From Lysinibacillus macroides (GTDB lineage: Bacteria; Bacillota; Bacilli; Bacillales_A; Planococcaceae), in assembly GCF_001281525.1 (NCBI RefSeq), contig NZ_LGCI01000010.1, positions 221,348 through 285,347 of the forward strand: 64,000 bases of DNA, read 5' to 3'. Shown here piece by piece: positions 7,326-16,109 of this stretch. The notes beneath the pieces were generated by a model. It was given only the letters and a program-made list of their open reading frames with translations. It was not told the DNA's origin and ran no database searches. The position numbers were made by a program, and so were the translations under genes. Position 1 is the first letter of the stretch. Every line of letters begins with the position of its first letter.

Positions 7326-9500
7326 TTATTCTTCCTTAAATGTTTGATCTAAAAATTTCACGGTTTCAAACATATTTGTTTTACTAGCACCTTTTACGAG
7401 AATTGTATCATTAGGCTTTATAAGCTTTTCCAGATAGGCATGTAATTCATCCTTATTAATAAAATGCCGTACCTTGGATGGGTCCATTCCTTTGGCGATG
7501 GCGGCATTACTCATTTCATCTGTCCTAAAGCCATAGGTAATAAATTCATCAATGCCTACCTCGTAAATATACTCCCCAATCTTTTTATATTCTTCCTCCC
7601 TCAAAACACCAAGCTCTCGCATTTGCCCAATAATTGCTACTTTTCGCTTCTTCGCAATATTCGTCAGTACATCAATGGCAGCGCGAACCCCTTGGGGATG
7701 AGAGTGAACGGTATCATCAATGACTGTAATACCATCACGGCAATTATAAATTGTTAAGCGTCGTGGTGGCTTTTTAAAGTTGAGTCCCGCCTGGATATCA
7801 AATGGACTAAACCCTAAAAGATCCGCTACTGCCACGGCATTGAGGGCATTGTAGACATGATGCTCTCCTAAAATTGGAATATACATATCAATTTCTTGCC
7901 CCTGTAGCTTCATTTTAAAGGACATACCAATATCCTTATATTGTAAATCATATGCACGATAGTCTGCTTCTTTTTGAATGCCCACCGTGATGATTTTCCC
8001 TTTGAATTGCTCTGTCTCTAAGTATCTTGAATTATCATCATCTTGATTGACAATGAGTAAGCCTTGTTGATCCATACCATGAATCAATTCCGACTTTGCC
8101 TTCGCCACACCTCTTACATCTCCATCAAAGTTCCCGACATGTGCTAAGCCAATATTCGTGACAATACTAATATTCGGCTGGATGATGCTACAATGGTTCG
8201 TAATAATGCCTGGATAAGCCATGCCATACTCTAAGACAACCGCCTGATGAGCATCATTAATTTCTTCCTTATGCTTTTTTGTATGCTCTGTCGTATTCCA
8301 ATAATCCTTCGATTCAAAAACATTCCACTTTTTCGATAAGATCGAGCCAACAAATGCTTTTGTCGTTGTTTTCCCTGCACTTCCCGTAATCGCAATAATT
8401 GGCAAGCTTTTCTTTGTCTCAGCATGCTTATTTTTTTGTTGGACAATATCCTTTTTCAGGCGTTTTTGATTTTTTGCAAGATACATCGCATAACGAATGG
8501 AATGGATGACCACATCTAATTCTAAATAAAAGGCAGGAGGGCAGCCTGGACGCCAGTTCACCTCATACATCCAAATTTTTTGGTGCTGATCTAAACCAAC
8601 ATCTATACCAATTTCATCAATCACCTCGCCAAATTTTACTATTTGAATTTCATCGAGATGGTGTGCCAGCGCTAAGGAGAAATGCTCAAGCATACGGCGA
8701 ATATTATAGGCTTCCTCCTGAAATTCCTGCTCTAAAAAAGGATCTAAATAATTCGTATAACCCCCATTATTAATATTCGGAATAATCGAGCCAGCTGGGG
8801 CAATACGTGGATAGACAGTCGTTACGACCCATTTACCTTCTCCATTTTTTTGGACATGCAAACGGAAATCATATACCTGACCTGATTTTGTAACCGATTG
8901 AATATAGGGTTGCATAATAAATGTACCTGTGGCAAGCTGCTCCTTTAACAGAGCGTCTAATTGCTGCTGTGAATAGGATGTAGTCGTACGATCCTTCCTC
9001 ACCTCGTAATGCGTTTTACCAACCTTTGTAATAAAATAAATGCCCTTCCCTTTCCGTCCATCAATCGGTTTAAAAACAACCTTTTTGTAGTATTGAATAA
9101 ATTTATGGAATAATTCAATATTTTTAACAATTTCAGATGGGATTAAATATTGGTCAAATTCCTTTGCTTCCTTTAAACGCTTCATCACGTTCCATTTATT
9201 CCCTATTGAATGTGTTGTAAAGGGGATTTCCTCTTTTAAGCGATCAATAATCTCTTTTGATACCGATAATTTTTCAGGGCTTCCTGCATTATAAATAACA
9301 TCTGGAAAGGGCATCGTTTTTTCCTGCCATTGCCCATTTTCATAAACCTTTGCCTGAATGGAGCGCTTGGCAAAATCCACACTTTTTGGGGTAAAGTAAA
9401 AAAAATGCGCCCCCTCTGCCTTGGCAACTGCTGCGTAGGCATAAGACTTGAGAACCGTTGTTGGATCAAGTCGGTGATGTAGCATACCAATTATCGTCAT
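7326..9500 (-). CDS. YheC/YheD-type ATP-grasp fused to a MurF-like ligase (cyanophycin-synthetase-like layout)
   Basis: A 724-residue two-enzyme fusion. Residues about 1-350 match the YheC/YheD coat-associated ATP-grasp family: GNKWNVMKRL, VVFKPIDGRKGKGIYFI, IMQPYIQSVTKSGQVYDFRL and the metal/ATP segment GIDVGLDQHQKIWMYEVNW. After a short lysine-rich linker, residues about 365-724 form a Mur ligase: TGSAGKTTTK P-loop, IVTNIGLAHVGNF, AKAKSEL, GEHHVYNALNAVAV, VIDDTVHSHP, IIGQMRELG. The order ATP-grasp then Mur is that of cyanophycin synthetase, which grows a polymer by two alternating amide bonds; a similar role here is inference. ATG 9500 follows AAAGGAAG by 7 bases. It lies 30 bases behind a CotZ-like gene and is probably co-transcribed. 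Confidence 0.85.
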   Translation of the reverse strand: MTIIGMLHHRLDPTTVLKSYAYAAVAKAEGAHFFYFTPKSVDFAKRSIQAKVYENGQWQEKTMPFPDVIYNAGSPEKLSVSKEIIDRLKEEIPFTTHSIGNKWNVMKRLKEAKEFDQYLIPSEIVKNIELFHKFIQYYKKVVFKPIDGRKGKGIYFITKVGKTHYEVRKDRTTTSYSQQQLDALLKEQLATGTFIMQPYIQSVTKSGQVYDFRLHVQKNGEGKWVVTTVYPRIAPAGSIIPNINNGGYTNYLDPFLEQEFQEEAYNIRRMLEHFSLALAHHLDEIQIVKFGEVIDEIGIDVGLDQHQKIWMYEVNWRPGCPPAFYLELDVVIHSIRYAMYLAKNQKRLKKDIVQQKNKHAETKKSLPIIAITGSAGKTTTKAFVGSILSKKWNVFESKDYWNTTEHTKKHKEEINDAHQAVVLEYGMAYPGIITNHCSIIQPNISIVTNIGLAHVGNFDGDVRGVAKAKSELIHGMDQQGLLIVNQDDDNSRYLETEQFKGKIITVGIQKEADYRAYDLQYKDIGMSFKMKLQGQEIDMYIPILGEHHVYNALNAVAVADLLGFSPFDIQAGLNFKKPPRRLTIYNCRDGITVIDDTVHSHPQGVRAAIDVLTNIAKKRKVAIIGQMRELGVLREEEYKKIGEYIYEVGIDEFITYGFRTDEMSNAAIAKGMDPSKVRHFINKDELHAYLEKLIKPNDTILVKGASKTNMFETVKFLDQTFKEE

Positions 9501-9530
9501 TATTAAACTTCCTTTCATTTTGATCTCTCA

Positions 9531-9950
9531 CTACCATTTAGGCTCAATAATAAATTTCCCTTTTAGCATATCTGGCTTTAAGAGCTGAATCGCTGAAATG
9601 CTCCCTAGTTCAATGGACTTCTTAGTAGCTGTTTTTTCTAGCCTTATCACATCCCCAATATTATTTGTATCCTTTCCCTCATAATCAAAAGCTCGTAATA
9701 GCGAAACAATGCCACGACAGTGCTCCTGATCCACAGCCTCAATACGGAAAAACTCTGTTTCAAACTGTTTCACTGTATCCATTAACCTTAAATGCGTACC
9801 ATTATGTGTAATTAAAAAAAATGGAATCGTATCACTCCCAACAATTTTAACAAGTAGCTGATCGAAATATTTCGAATGAAAATTCATCATCATATCCTGC
9901 AATGTTTTTAAATCAGCTAGCGCTTCACATAAAAAATGATGTCGCTTCAA
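9531..9950 (-). CDS. CotY/CotZ/ExsY-family spore coat protein, cysteine-poor
   Basis: A 139-residue protein that follows the CotY/CotZ/ExsY pattern: an N-terminal helix, DTIPFFLITHNG, FETEFFRIEAVD, a Cys and ISLLR-like strand (GIVSLLRAF), then LEKTATKKSIELGSISAIQLL. In CotZ the last segment ends in a cysteine-rich SCFC-AIQCL motif used for disulfide assembly of the outer coat or exosporium; here those cysteines are replaced (SISAIQLL) and only two remain in the protein. The start is TTG 9950 after GAAGGGGGG. A CATATTATA at 10010-10018 on the minus strand resembles a late-sporulation sigma minus-10 box, but no clear minus-35 box accompanies it. It heads the unit with the ATP-grasp/Mur fusion. 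Confidence 0.7.
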   Translation of the reverse strand: MKRHHFLCEALADLKTLQDMMMNFHSKYFDQLLVKIVGSDTIPFFLITHNGTHLRLMDTVKQFETEFFRIEAVDQEHCRGIVSLLRAFDYEGKDTNNIGDVIRLEKTATKKSIELGSISAIQLLKPDMLKGKFIIEPKW

Positions 9951-10054
9951 CCTTCAAGCCCCCCTTCTCGTTTGAATAAGCCCATAGTCTATATAAATTC
10001 CCTTCTCGTTATAATATGTAGTAATAAAAAATATGACGACTTTTTCACAAAGAA

Positions 10055-10094
10055 ATAGGGAAAGGAGTACCAGTGTTCATCTCCATTTCCCTAT
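10055..10094 (-). terminator. Candidate terminator after mtlD
   Basis: ATAGGGAAAGGAG pairs with CTCCATTTCCCTAT; on the minus strand the stem is followed by the modestly U-rich TTCTTTGTG. Confidence 0.45.
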
Positions 10095-10143
10095 ATTACT
10101 TTTTACTATATGACTAAATGTAATGCCGAATGTATAACTCTAA

Positions 10144-11397
10144 TCAAGTTGAAATCAGTTGCTGCATTTTTTTGCGCTTCAATTCCAAATATTTTGTGAC
10201 AACTTTTTGATGGATCGGATGGCTTCGTGGAATACCTAAATAGTTGGTGATGACTTGATGGATTGTGCTCTTGCGAATAGCGTTTGTTAGTTCAGCCGCT
10301 TCTGGATCCTCATCGTGATCAAATAATAAAGCAGCTGCGATAACATTGGTCAGATTTGAAACGTCTAGACCTAAGTTAAAGGTTTGAAGTGTAGGTTGAA
10401 CTAACCGATCATTTTTGGCTAATTTTCGAATTGGGGATCTGCCAACTCGAACAATTTCATCTGAAAAATAGGGATTGGTAAAGCGTTTTATGGTTTTATG
10501 GATATAATGACGATGCTCTTGTTCATCAAAATCATGTTTTTGAATGAGCATTTTCCCGATTTCCAACATTACTCTGTGAACCTTGCTTATTAATTGTGGA
10601 TCTGTCATACTTTCTTGAATGGTTGAATAGCCATTCAAATAACCGAAATAGGCAATACAGCAATGACCTGTATTGACCGTAAATAATTTTCTTTCAATAA
10701 ATGCCTCAAGGGAGTCTACCAATTGTACACCCTTTATAGGTGGTAGACCTTCAAGCATCGCAGAACGGTCAATGATCCACTCGTAGTAAGGCTCCACTGT
10801 TACTTCCAGTGGGTCATCATGATCAGGGACAGGCACAATTCGATCAACAACAGTATTTGGAAAAGCGATCAAGGTCAAGGCCTTGTCATGTAGTATTGGA
10901 GGAAGATGTTCAAAGATGTGTTTTTTTAGCTTCACGCTACTATTTGTGGCATTTTCGCAAGCAATAATATGCAGAGGCTTACGGTTATTAGCTTGCAGTC
11001 TTAAGCGAATACCTAATGCAATCTTTGCTGCAATGTCGGATAAATTGGAGACGCCTACCGCGGTTGTAATTAAATCTACTTGAGTAATCTTTTGCGCGAC
11101 AGCAAGTTGATTTTTTGAAGAGATGGCAGTGACATTGCGTACGATAATTCTGTCTTTTTGTTGATTGGCTATATTAACGGGGTATTCATTTCGTTGTTGT
11201 AAGTGGGAAATTTTTTTTTGATTGCGTGTAACAAAGGTGACATCATAGTCTGACTTTGTTAGCATTAGTCCAATAAAACCTCTACCAATATTGCCAGCCC
11301 CAAAATGGATAGCTTGAGGTTTTGTGGCTCGCTGGTTGTTGCCGTTATTTGTATCATTAATCTTGTTATTTAACACATACTCATTCAAGGTTTTCAT
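10144..11397 (-). CDS. mtlD: Mannitol-1-phosphate 5-dehydrogenase
   Basis: Interconverts fructose 6-phosphate and mannitol 1-phosphate using NAD(H) in the cytosol. The protein carries the dinucleotide-binding IHFGAGNIGRGFIG, LITTAVGVSNL, IIACENATNSS, and the polyol dehydrogenase motif ERKLFTVNTGH with the Lys, Asn and His expected in the active site, then IVRVGRSPIRKL. About 28 residues precede the usual N-terminus, rich in Asn. The start is ambiguous: ATG 11397 touches AGGGGGA, whereas TTG 11388 is about 9 bases from it. No mtlA/mtlF phosphotransferase genes are near. The next gene upstream is a HAD phosphatase, which suggests mannitol synthesis rather than uptake. Confidence 0.88.
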   Translation of the reverse strand: MKTLNEYVLNNKINDTNNGNNQRATKPQAIHFGAGNIGRGFIGLMLTKSDYDVTFVTRNQKKISHLQQRNEYPVNIANQQKDRIIVRNVTAISSKNQLAVAQKITQVDLITTAVGVSNLSDIAAKIALGIRLRLQANNRKPLHIIACENATNSSVKLKKHIFEHLPPILHDKALTLIAFPNTVVDRIVPVPDHDDPLEVTVEPYYEWIIDRSAMLEGLPPIKGVQLVDSLEAFIERKLFTVNTGHCCIAYFGYLNGYSTIQESMTDPQLISKVHRVMLEIGKMLIQKHDFDEQEHRHYIHKTIKRFTNPYFSDEIVRVGRSPIRKLAKNDRLVQPTLQTFNLGLDVSNLTNVIAAALLFDHDEDPEAAELTNAIRKSTIHQVITNYLGIPRSHPIHQKVVTKYLELKRKKMQQLIST

Positions 11398-11446
11398 TCC
11401 CCCTATTGAATTATGGATAACCTAAAGATTTCTGAAGCATTTTTGT

Positions 11447-12115
11447 TTAGTTAATTGGCTGGGTAAAACACGTGACAAGATCCTGTAAATCATAGTTTTC
11501 AAATGAGTCAATTGTATAGTGTCCTTGATCAAATGATAATCGTTTAGTGATCGTATTGGGAATCACTACTGTATGAAGCCCTGCTACAACAGCTGCACGT
11601 GCTCCATTCGGCGAATCCTCGATAGCCATCGCTTCGTTAGCATGTACACCTAGTTGTTCCAGCGCTTGCAAATATAACTCAGGATCAGGCTTTACCTGCT
11701 TGACAGTATCAGCTGTACAGAAACATTCAAAATAGTCCCTAATTCCAAGTGAATCAACAAATTTATCCACCCACTGGCGATTTGAGCTACTTGCAAGACC
11801 AATACGCAAACCGGCTTCCTTTGCTTGCTGTAGCAATTTTAGAATACCTGGTCTCATGGCTTCCTTTTCCATCAGTTGTGCATGGCTTTGTTGAATAGAT
11901 GTTTGAAATGCTGCTAAATCCAATTTAACATGGTGATGAGTGGATAAATACGTATACGGATTAAAAGATTGGAGACTTGTACCGAGGCATTTAGAATAGG
12001 TTTCTAACGATAAATCCACACCGTAGCGTGCATAGGCATCTCTAAAAACATTATACCATGCCGTTTCCGTATCAATAATAGTTCCGTCAAAATCAAAAAT
12101 AATAGCTTTCATCAA
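11447..12115 (-). CDS. HAD-superfamily phosphatase (YhcW/PgmB type)
   Basis: A 222-residue HAD-IA phosphohydrolase. Motif I is FDFDGTIID with the nucleophile and acid Asp, motif II ASSSNR, motif III lysine in VKQVKPDPELY, motif IV IEDSPNGARAA. The helical cap after motif I is typical of sugar phosphatases and beta-phosphoglucomutases. AAGGAGGA precedes TTG 12115 and ATG 12112; either could be the start. It lies about 50 bases upstream of mtlD on the same strand, so mannitol 1-phosphate is an attractive substrate, but this is inference from position. Confidence 0.82.
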   Translation of the reverse strand: MMKAIIFDFDGTIIDTETAWYNVFRDAYARYGVDLSLETYSKCLGTSLQSFNPYTYLSTHHHVKLDLAAFQTSIQQSHAQLMEKEAMRPGILKLLQQAKEAGLRIGLASSSNRQWVDKFVDSLGIRDYFECFCTADTVKQVKPDPELYLQALEQLGVHANEAMAIEDSPNGARAAVVAGLHTVVIPNTITKRLSFDQGHYTIDSFENYDLQDLVTCFTQPIN

Positions 12116-12578
12116 AATGTTACATCCTCCTTGGCTTTTATTTTTTTATTCGAATTAATAGAAAAATTCGAATATAGACACTACCCTACCATTAATGTCC
12201 AGCTGTTTCAAGTTTGGAATCATAACACTCGCTTCATAATTCATTCGCTAAAGCTACCTATAGCTGAAAAGTAAGCGGTCTCAAAAAAATTTTTTTGTCA
12301 GTTTTTTATGCTGGCCATCTATCATCGTTACAATTTTATCTATCTATTCATATAGGCTATTGATCCCTTCGATTTAACAACATTCCATTTCAATCACGAG
12401 CGCATTCCTTATGGCTGAAAGAAGATATATCATTCCAGATCACAATGCGCCGAGAAATAAAGCCTTCTAACCAATTGCTATCGCCAGTGATGGATCTTAC
12501 AATCCGAAAATTTATGTATGGTGTTATATAAAGTTTACTGGATCTACTAAAAATAAATAGCCTTAAGCCCCCAAATGA
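12116..12578. other. 463-bp gap without a recognised gene
   Basis: Only very short frames are present. Two ATTCGAAT palindromes, at 12148-12155 and 12166-12173, lie 18 bp apart just upstream of the HAD gene and could be an operator. A 19-codon frame near 12410-12470 (MAERRYIIPDH...) may be a remnant of a lost gene but I cannot name it. Confidence 0.4.
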
Positions 12579-12791
12579 CTATTCCTCATCCTCGACATAC
12601 TCCAATATATCTCCTGGTTGGCAACCCAGTGCTTTACAAATTGCATTCAATGTAGAAAAACGCACCGCTCTTACCTTGCCTGTTTTTAAATTAGAGAGAT
12701 TGACGATTGACACATCAACCTTCTCTGCTAGCTCACTTAGCTGCATTTTTCGATCCGCTAGCATGCGATCTAAGCGAATAATTATGGTCAT
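12579..12791 (-). CDS. Small Xre/Cro-type HTH regulator (YozG-like)
   Basis: A 70-residue stand-alone Cro/C1 helix-turn-helix: KMQLSELAEKVDVSIVNLSN, then SNLKTGKVRAVRFSTL and the end CKALGCQPGDILEYVEDEE, typical of the YozG/HTH_26 group. It starts 11 bases after a DUF2975 membrane protein gene. The same pair (YoaS-YozG) is found in Bacillus subtilis, and in such pairs the regulator is thought to control its membrane partner. The exact role is not known. Confidence 0.85.
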   Translation of the reverse strand: MTIIIRLDRMLADRKMQLSELAEKVDVSIVNLSNLKTGKVRAVRFSTLNAICKALGCQPGDILEYVEDEE

Positions 12792-12802
12792 ATTCTCACT
12801 TC

Positions 12803-13441
12803 CTAAGCTGTGGCATCATATTCATCCTGTAAAAATGCACCGTATCGGAAAATACGCGCAATTGTCCAAATGACCAAACCACATAATAATAGTGTCCAAT
12901 TAATGCCTGTAAAATGATAGCTAATGTCCTTGACTATATCCGTCTTTACAAATAGCGATTCAAGCTGAAATTGCTGCATCATTAGATAGACGATATATGT
13001 ACGGAACGCATTCACTGTCAGGCTTAACACCATCACTCCGTAGGCAATGCGCTCTATTTTTTTACTAGTAGCGAGTGAAAAAATAATTCCCTTTGATAAA
13101 TTGCTTAATACATTTCGAACTTGGATTACCATTAATAATAAAATAGCTATGTATATTGTAGCAGTAAATAATAATGTCACGATATCTTTTTTTGTATAGT
13201 GAATATCCCTTGCCACTTGGTCTGCCAGCATCATTTCCACTCCTTCAAAATGAATGGAAGCCGTTACACTGCCCTTGGCTAAGAAATGATTCACCTCTTG
13301 CTCTGTCACTACCATCACCCCTACAAACAGAATCGCAATCATTGTTAAGCTAAAAATCATCAACACCATAATGATTGTAAAAATGGTACGAAGCCCCTTT
13401 GTCAATAATCGAAATTCTTTTCTTTGAACTGTTTGCTCCAT
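12803..13441 (-). CDS. DUF2975 membrane protein (YoaS-like)
   Basis: A 212-residue protein with about four hydrophobic segments (residues about 20-45, 90-115, 130-155 and 190-207), matching the DUF2975 layout. ATG 13441 is chosen because AAGGGG stands about 9 bases before it; an ATG three codons earlier abuts that site. Coupled to the small HTH gene behind it. Function unknown; the pair may form a membrane-sensing regulatory unit. Confidence 0.75.
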   Translation of the reverse strand: MEQTVQRKEFRLLTKGLRTIFTIIMVLMIFSLTMIAILFVGVMVVTEQEVNHFLAKGSVTASIHFEGVEMMLADQVARDIHYTKKDIVTLLFTATIYIAILLLMVIQVRNVLSNLSKGIIFSLATSKKIERIAYGVMVLSLTVNAFRTYIVYLMMQQFQLESLFVKTDIVKDISYHFTGINWTLLLCGLVIWTIARIFRYGAFLQDEYDATA

Positions 13442-13540
13442 TAAAAACATCCCCTTCCCTAGTTTTATTATACATACATTTTTATTTTTAACAATAATTA
13501 ATTAATGATAAACATTAAATATTTACTGATATAAATAAAA

Positions 13541-13588
13541 ACGAACTATTTTGCGAAACCTCACTTTTCATGTTTCGTCATAGTTCGT
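13541..13588 (-). terminator. Terminator of the osmoprotectant transporter unit
   Basis: ACGAACTA and TAGTTCGT flank an inner GCGAAAC/GTTTCGT helix, giving a long hairpin followed on the minus strand by TTTTTATTTAT. It ends the unit that runs from 18971 to 13618. Confidence 0.8.
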
Positions 13589-13617
13589 TTTTTTAATCTG
13601 ATTGGCCTTTACAGCTG

Positions 13618-15135
13618 TTATTGAAGCAAGCCGTTCTCCTGTAAATAAGCTTTAGCTACGTCTGCTGCAGGCTTTCCTTCCACATTGACTTGGTAATTCA
13701 TTACACGCATTTCATCATCAGTAATTTGATTGGCAAGCTTGTTTAAGGCTATTTCAATCTCAGGATATTTCGCCAATGTTTCTTTTCTTATTAATGGCGC
13801 CCCTTGGTAAGGCGGGAATAGTGCCTGATCGTCCTCCAACACCTGTAAATCATACTCGCGAATTTCACTATCTGTTGAATAGGCATCCAGTACATCAATA
13901 GTCCCTGCTACAATGGCTTGATAGCGCAGCTTTGGCTCCATTGTTGTAACATTGGCAAGCGTCATATCATAGCGCTCTTGTATCCCAACATAGCCATCCT
14001 CACGATCATTAAATTCTAGTGTAAAGCCTGCTCGAATCGTCTGTGCAAGCGGCTTTAAGTCTGAAATTGTTTGTAGCTGATAGGCTTCTGCTATTTCCTT
14101 TGATACAGCTAATGCATATGTGTTGTTATAATGCATAGGGCTTAGCATCACCATATCAAATTGCTCTAGCATCCCTTCCTTTGCCTGCTGATAGACATCT
14201 TCTTGCTGATTATTCACCGCTTCCTCCTTTAAAAATTCTGCAATGGCTGTTCCTGTAAACTCAGGATAAAGATCAATGCTTCCTGATTTTAAGGCATTAA
14301 AAACAAATGACGTTTTTCCAAGCCCTGGCTTTAATTGCACCTCTAAGTCTGTATCCTGCTCAATTAATAATTGATACATATTAATTAAAATTTCAGGCTC
14401 AGCACCAAGCTTACCTGCGATAACAAGCTGGTCATGATTTTTCCCTTGTAGAAGCGGGAAAAACATTATGGCAAGAGCGGCGACACTAATAAGGCTTAAT
14501 GTCGTCACTGTTTTTTTAAATGATAGTGCCTCTAATTTTTTTAGCAATACATCAAAAATAAGTGCTAAAACAGCGGCTGGTATAGCGCCTAATAGAATAA
14601 GTGCTGTATTATTGCGATCAATGCCAAGCAAAATAATATCACCTAAGCCACCAGCACCAATTAATGCGGCTAATGTAGCTGTCCCAACAATTAATACCAT
14701 TGCTGTTCGAATACCTGCCATAATAACAGGCATCGCAAGCGGCAATTCAACCTTTACTAAACGCTTAGGCATATTCATCCCCATTGCCAATGCCGCTTCC
14801 TTCAACGATGGGTCTACTTCCTGAATACCTGTGTATGTATTCCGTAAAATAGGCAATAGCGCATAGGCAACTAACGCAATAATCGCAGGCACTTTGCCAA
14901 TGCCAAATAGTGGAATCAACAAACCAAGCAAGGCGAGTGAAGGAATCGTTTGCAAGACGGCACTAACACCAATAATACTTTCAGCAATCTTCCTTTTATT
15001 GGTTAAATAAATGCCTAGAGGAATAGCAATCAGCACAGCAAAAAATAGCGCAATAAAGGAGATTTGGGTATGCTCAAGCAATGCTGCCAATAGCTGACCT
15101 TTCCGCTCATCAAACACTTCTAGTAAATTAGTCAT
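13618..15135 (-). CDS. Osmoprotectant ABC transporter, permease fused to substrate-binding domain
   Basis: A 505-residue fusion. Residues 1-215 are an OpuBB/OpuCB-type permease with about five membrane helices and the coupling segment GMNMPKRLVKVELPLAMP. After a membrane helix near 220-240 come 265 residues of an OpuAC-like binding protein (LVIAGKLGAEPEILINMYQLL, SGSIDLYPEFTGTAI). Likely substrates are glycine betaine, choline or carnitine; the sequence alone does not decide. ATG 15135 follows GAGGTG and overlaps the stop of the ATPase gene by 8 bases, so translation is coupled. In Bacillus subtilis Opu systems these parts are separate proteins; fused forms are known in other Firmicutes. Confidence 0.88.
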   Translation of the reverse strand: MTNLLEVFDERKGQLLAALLEHTQISFIALFFAVLIAIPLGIYLTNKRKIAESIIGVSAVLQTIPSLALLGLLIPLFGIGKVPAIIALVAYALLPILRNTYTGIQEVDPSLKEAALAMGMNMPKRLVKVELPLAMPVIMAGIRTAMVLIVGTATLAALIGAGGLGDIILLGIDRNNTALILLGAIPAAVLALIFDVLLKKLEALSFKKTVTTLSLISVAALAIMFFPLLQGKNHDQLVIAGKLGAEPEILINMYQLLIEQDTDLEVQLKPGLGKTSFVFNALKSGSIDLYPEFTGTAIAEFLKEEAVNNQQEDVYQQAKEGMLEQFDMVMLSPMHYNNTYALAVSKEIAEAYQLQTISDLKPLAQTIRAGFTLEFNDREDGYVGIQERYDMTLANVTTMEPKLRYQAIVAGTIDVLDAYSTDSEIREYDLQVLEDDQALFPPYQGAPLIRKETLAKYPEIEIALNKLANQITDDEMRVMNYQVNVEGKPAADVAKAYLQENGLLQ

Positions 15136-16078
15136 CAGCAGCACCTCTTTCTCCATAAGCTAAATATTGCAGCATAGATGCTCGTGTAATGCTACCAATG
15201 CGTTCCCCATCCTTTTCCACAGCTAAACCATCATGCTGTGCAAGCTGTTCAAGAATGGTTACCAATGAAGCATCCGCCAAAACTGTAGCATCTAATGGCT
15301 GTGAGGTAACGATTGGCTGCATCACTGTTTGGATATCAAATAGATTTGCTATATCCTCCTTAATTCCTATAAATTGCCGCACAAAGTCATTGGCAGGATT
15401 TTGGAGAATATCGTGAGGTGTGCCAACTTGCACAATTTCACCATCCTTCATCAGACATAGCCGATCCCCTAATTTTAGCGCCTCCTGCATATCATGGGAC
15501 ACAAAGACAATCGTTTTTTGAATGGTACGCTGCATTTCCAGCAAATCATCCTGTAGCTTTGTACGGCTAATCGGGTCCAATGCACTAAAAGGCTCATCCA
15601 TTAAAATAATATCAGGGTCAGCCGCTAAAGCACGTACAACCCCAACCCGTTGCTGCTCACCGCCAGAAAGCTCCTTTGGCTTGCGCTGGCGGTAGCTAGC
15701 TGGCTCTAGCCCAACCATTGCGAGTAATTCATCCACCCGTTTGTCAATTGCCGCCTTCGACCATTTTTTTAATTCAGGCACAATGGCAATATTTTCTGCA
15801 ATCGTCATATGCGGAAAAAGAGCGATTTGCTGTAAAACATAGCCAATGCGCCAGCGCAATTCATGAATATTGTAATCGCTAATTTTTTGCTGCTGAAGCC
15901 AAATTGTTCCCTCTGTGACAGGGATTAATCGGTTAATCATCTTTAATAAAGTCGTTTTACCACAGCCGCTTGGACCGATAATCACAAAAAATTCGCCCTT
16001 GTTAATTTCTACGTTCAATGCTTTAACAGCCGTATGATCACGACTATAGCTTTTAGAAACATTGTCAAATTTAATCAT
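15128..16078 (-). CDS. opuCA: Osmoprotectant ABC transporter ATPase with CBS region
   Basis: A 316-residue ATP-binding subunit: Walker A GPSGCGKTT, Q-loop YVLQQIALFPHM, signature LSGGEQQR, Walker B IILMDEP, switch VSHDMQEAL. Residues about 245-316 form a single CBS-like segment (GSITRASMLQYLA), shorter than the tandem CBS pair of OpuCA. Powers the permease/binding fusion encoded just behind it. Upstream, only 31 bases separate it from the VWA protein gene, so all four genes may share a transcript. Confidence 0.9.
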   Translation of the reverse strand: MIKFDNVSKSYSRDHTAVKALNVEINKGEFFVIIGPSGCGKTTLLKMINRLIPVTEGTIWLQQQKISDYNIHELRWRIGYVLQQIALFPHMTIAENIAIVPELKKWSKAAIDKRVDELLAMVGLEPASYRQRKPKELSGGEQQRVGVVRALAADPDIILMDEPFSALDPISRTKLQDDLLEMQRTIQKTIVFVSHDMQEALKLGDRLCLMKDGEIVQVGTPHDILQNPANDFVRQFIGIKEDIANLFDIQTVMQPIVTSQPLDATVLADASLVTILEQLAQHDGLAVEKDGERIGSITRASMLQYLAYGERGAADD

Positions 16079-16109
16079 TGATGCGCTCCTTCCTCACTAT
16101 GCGCTGCCA

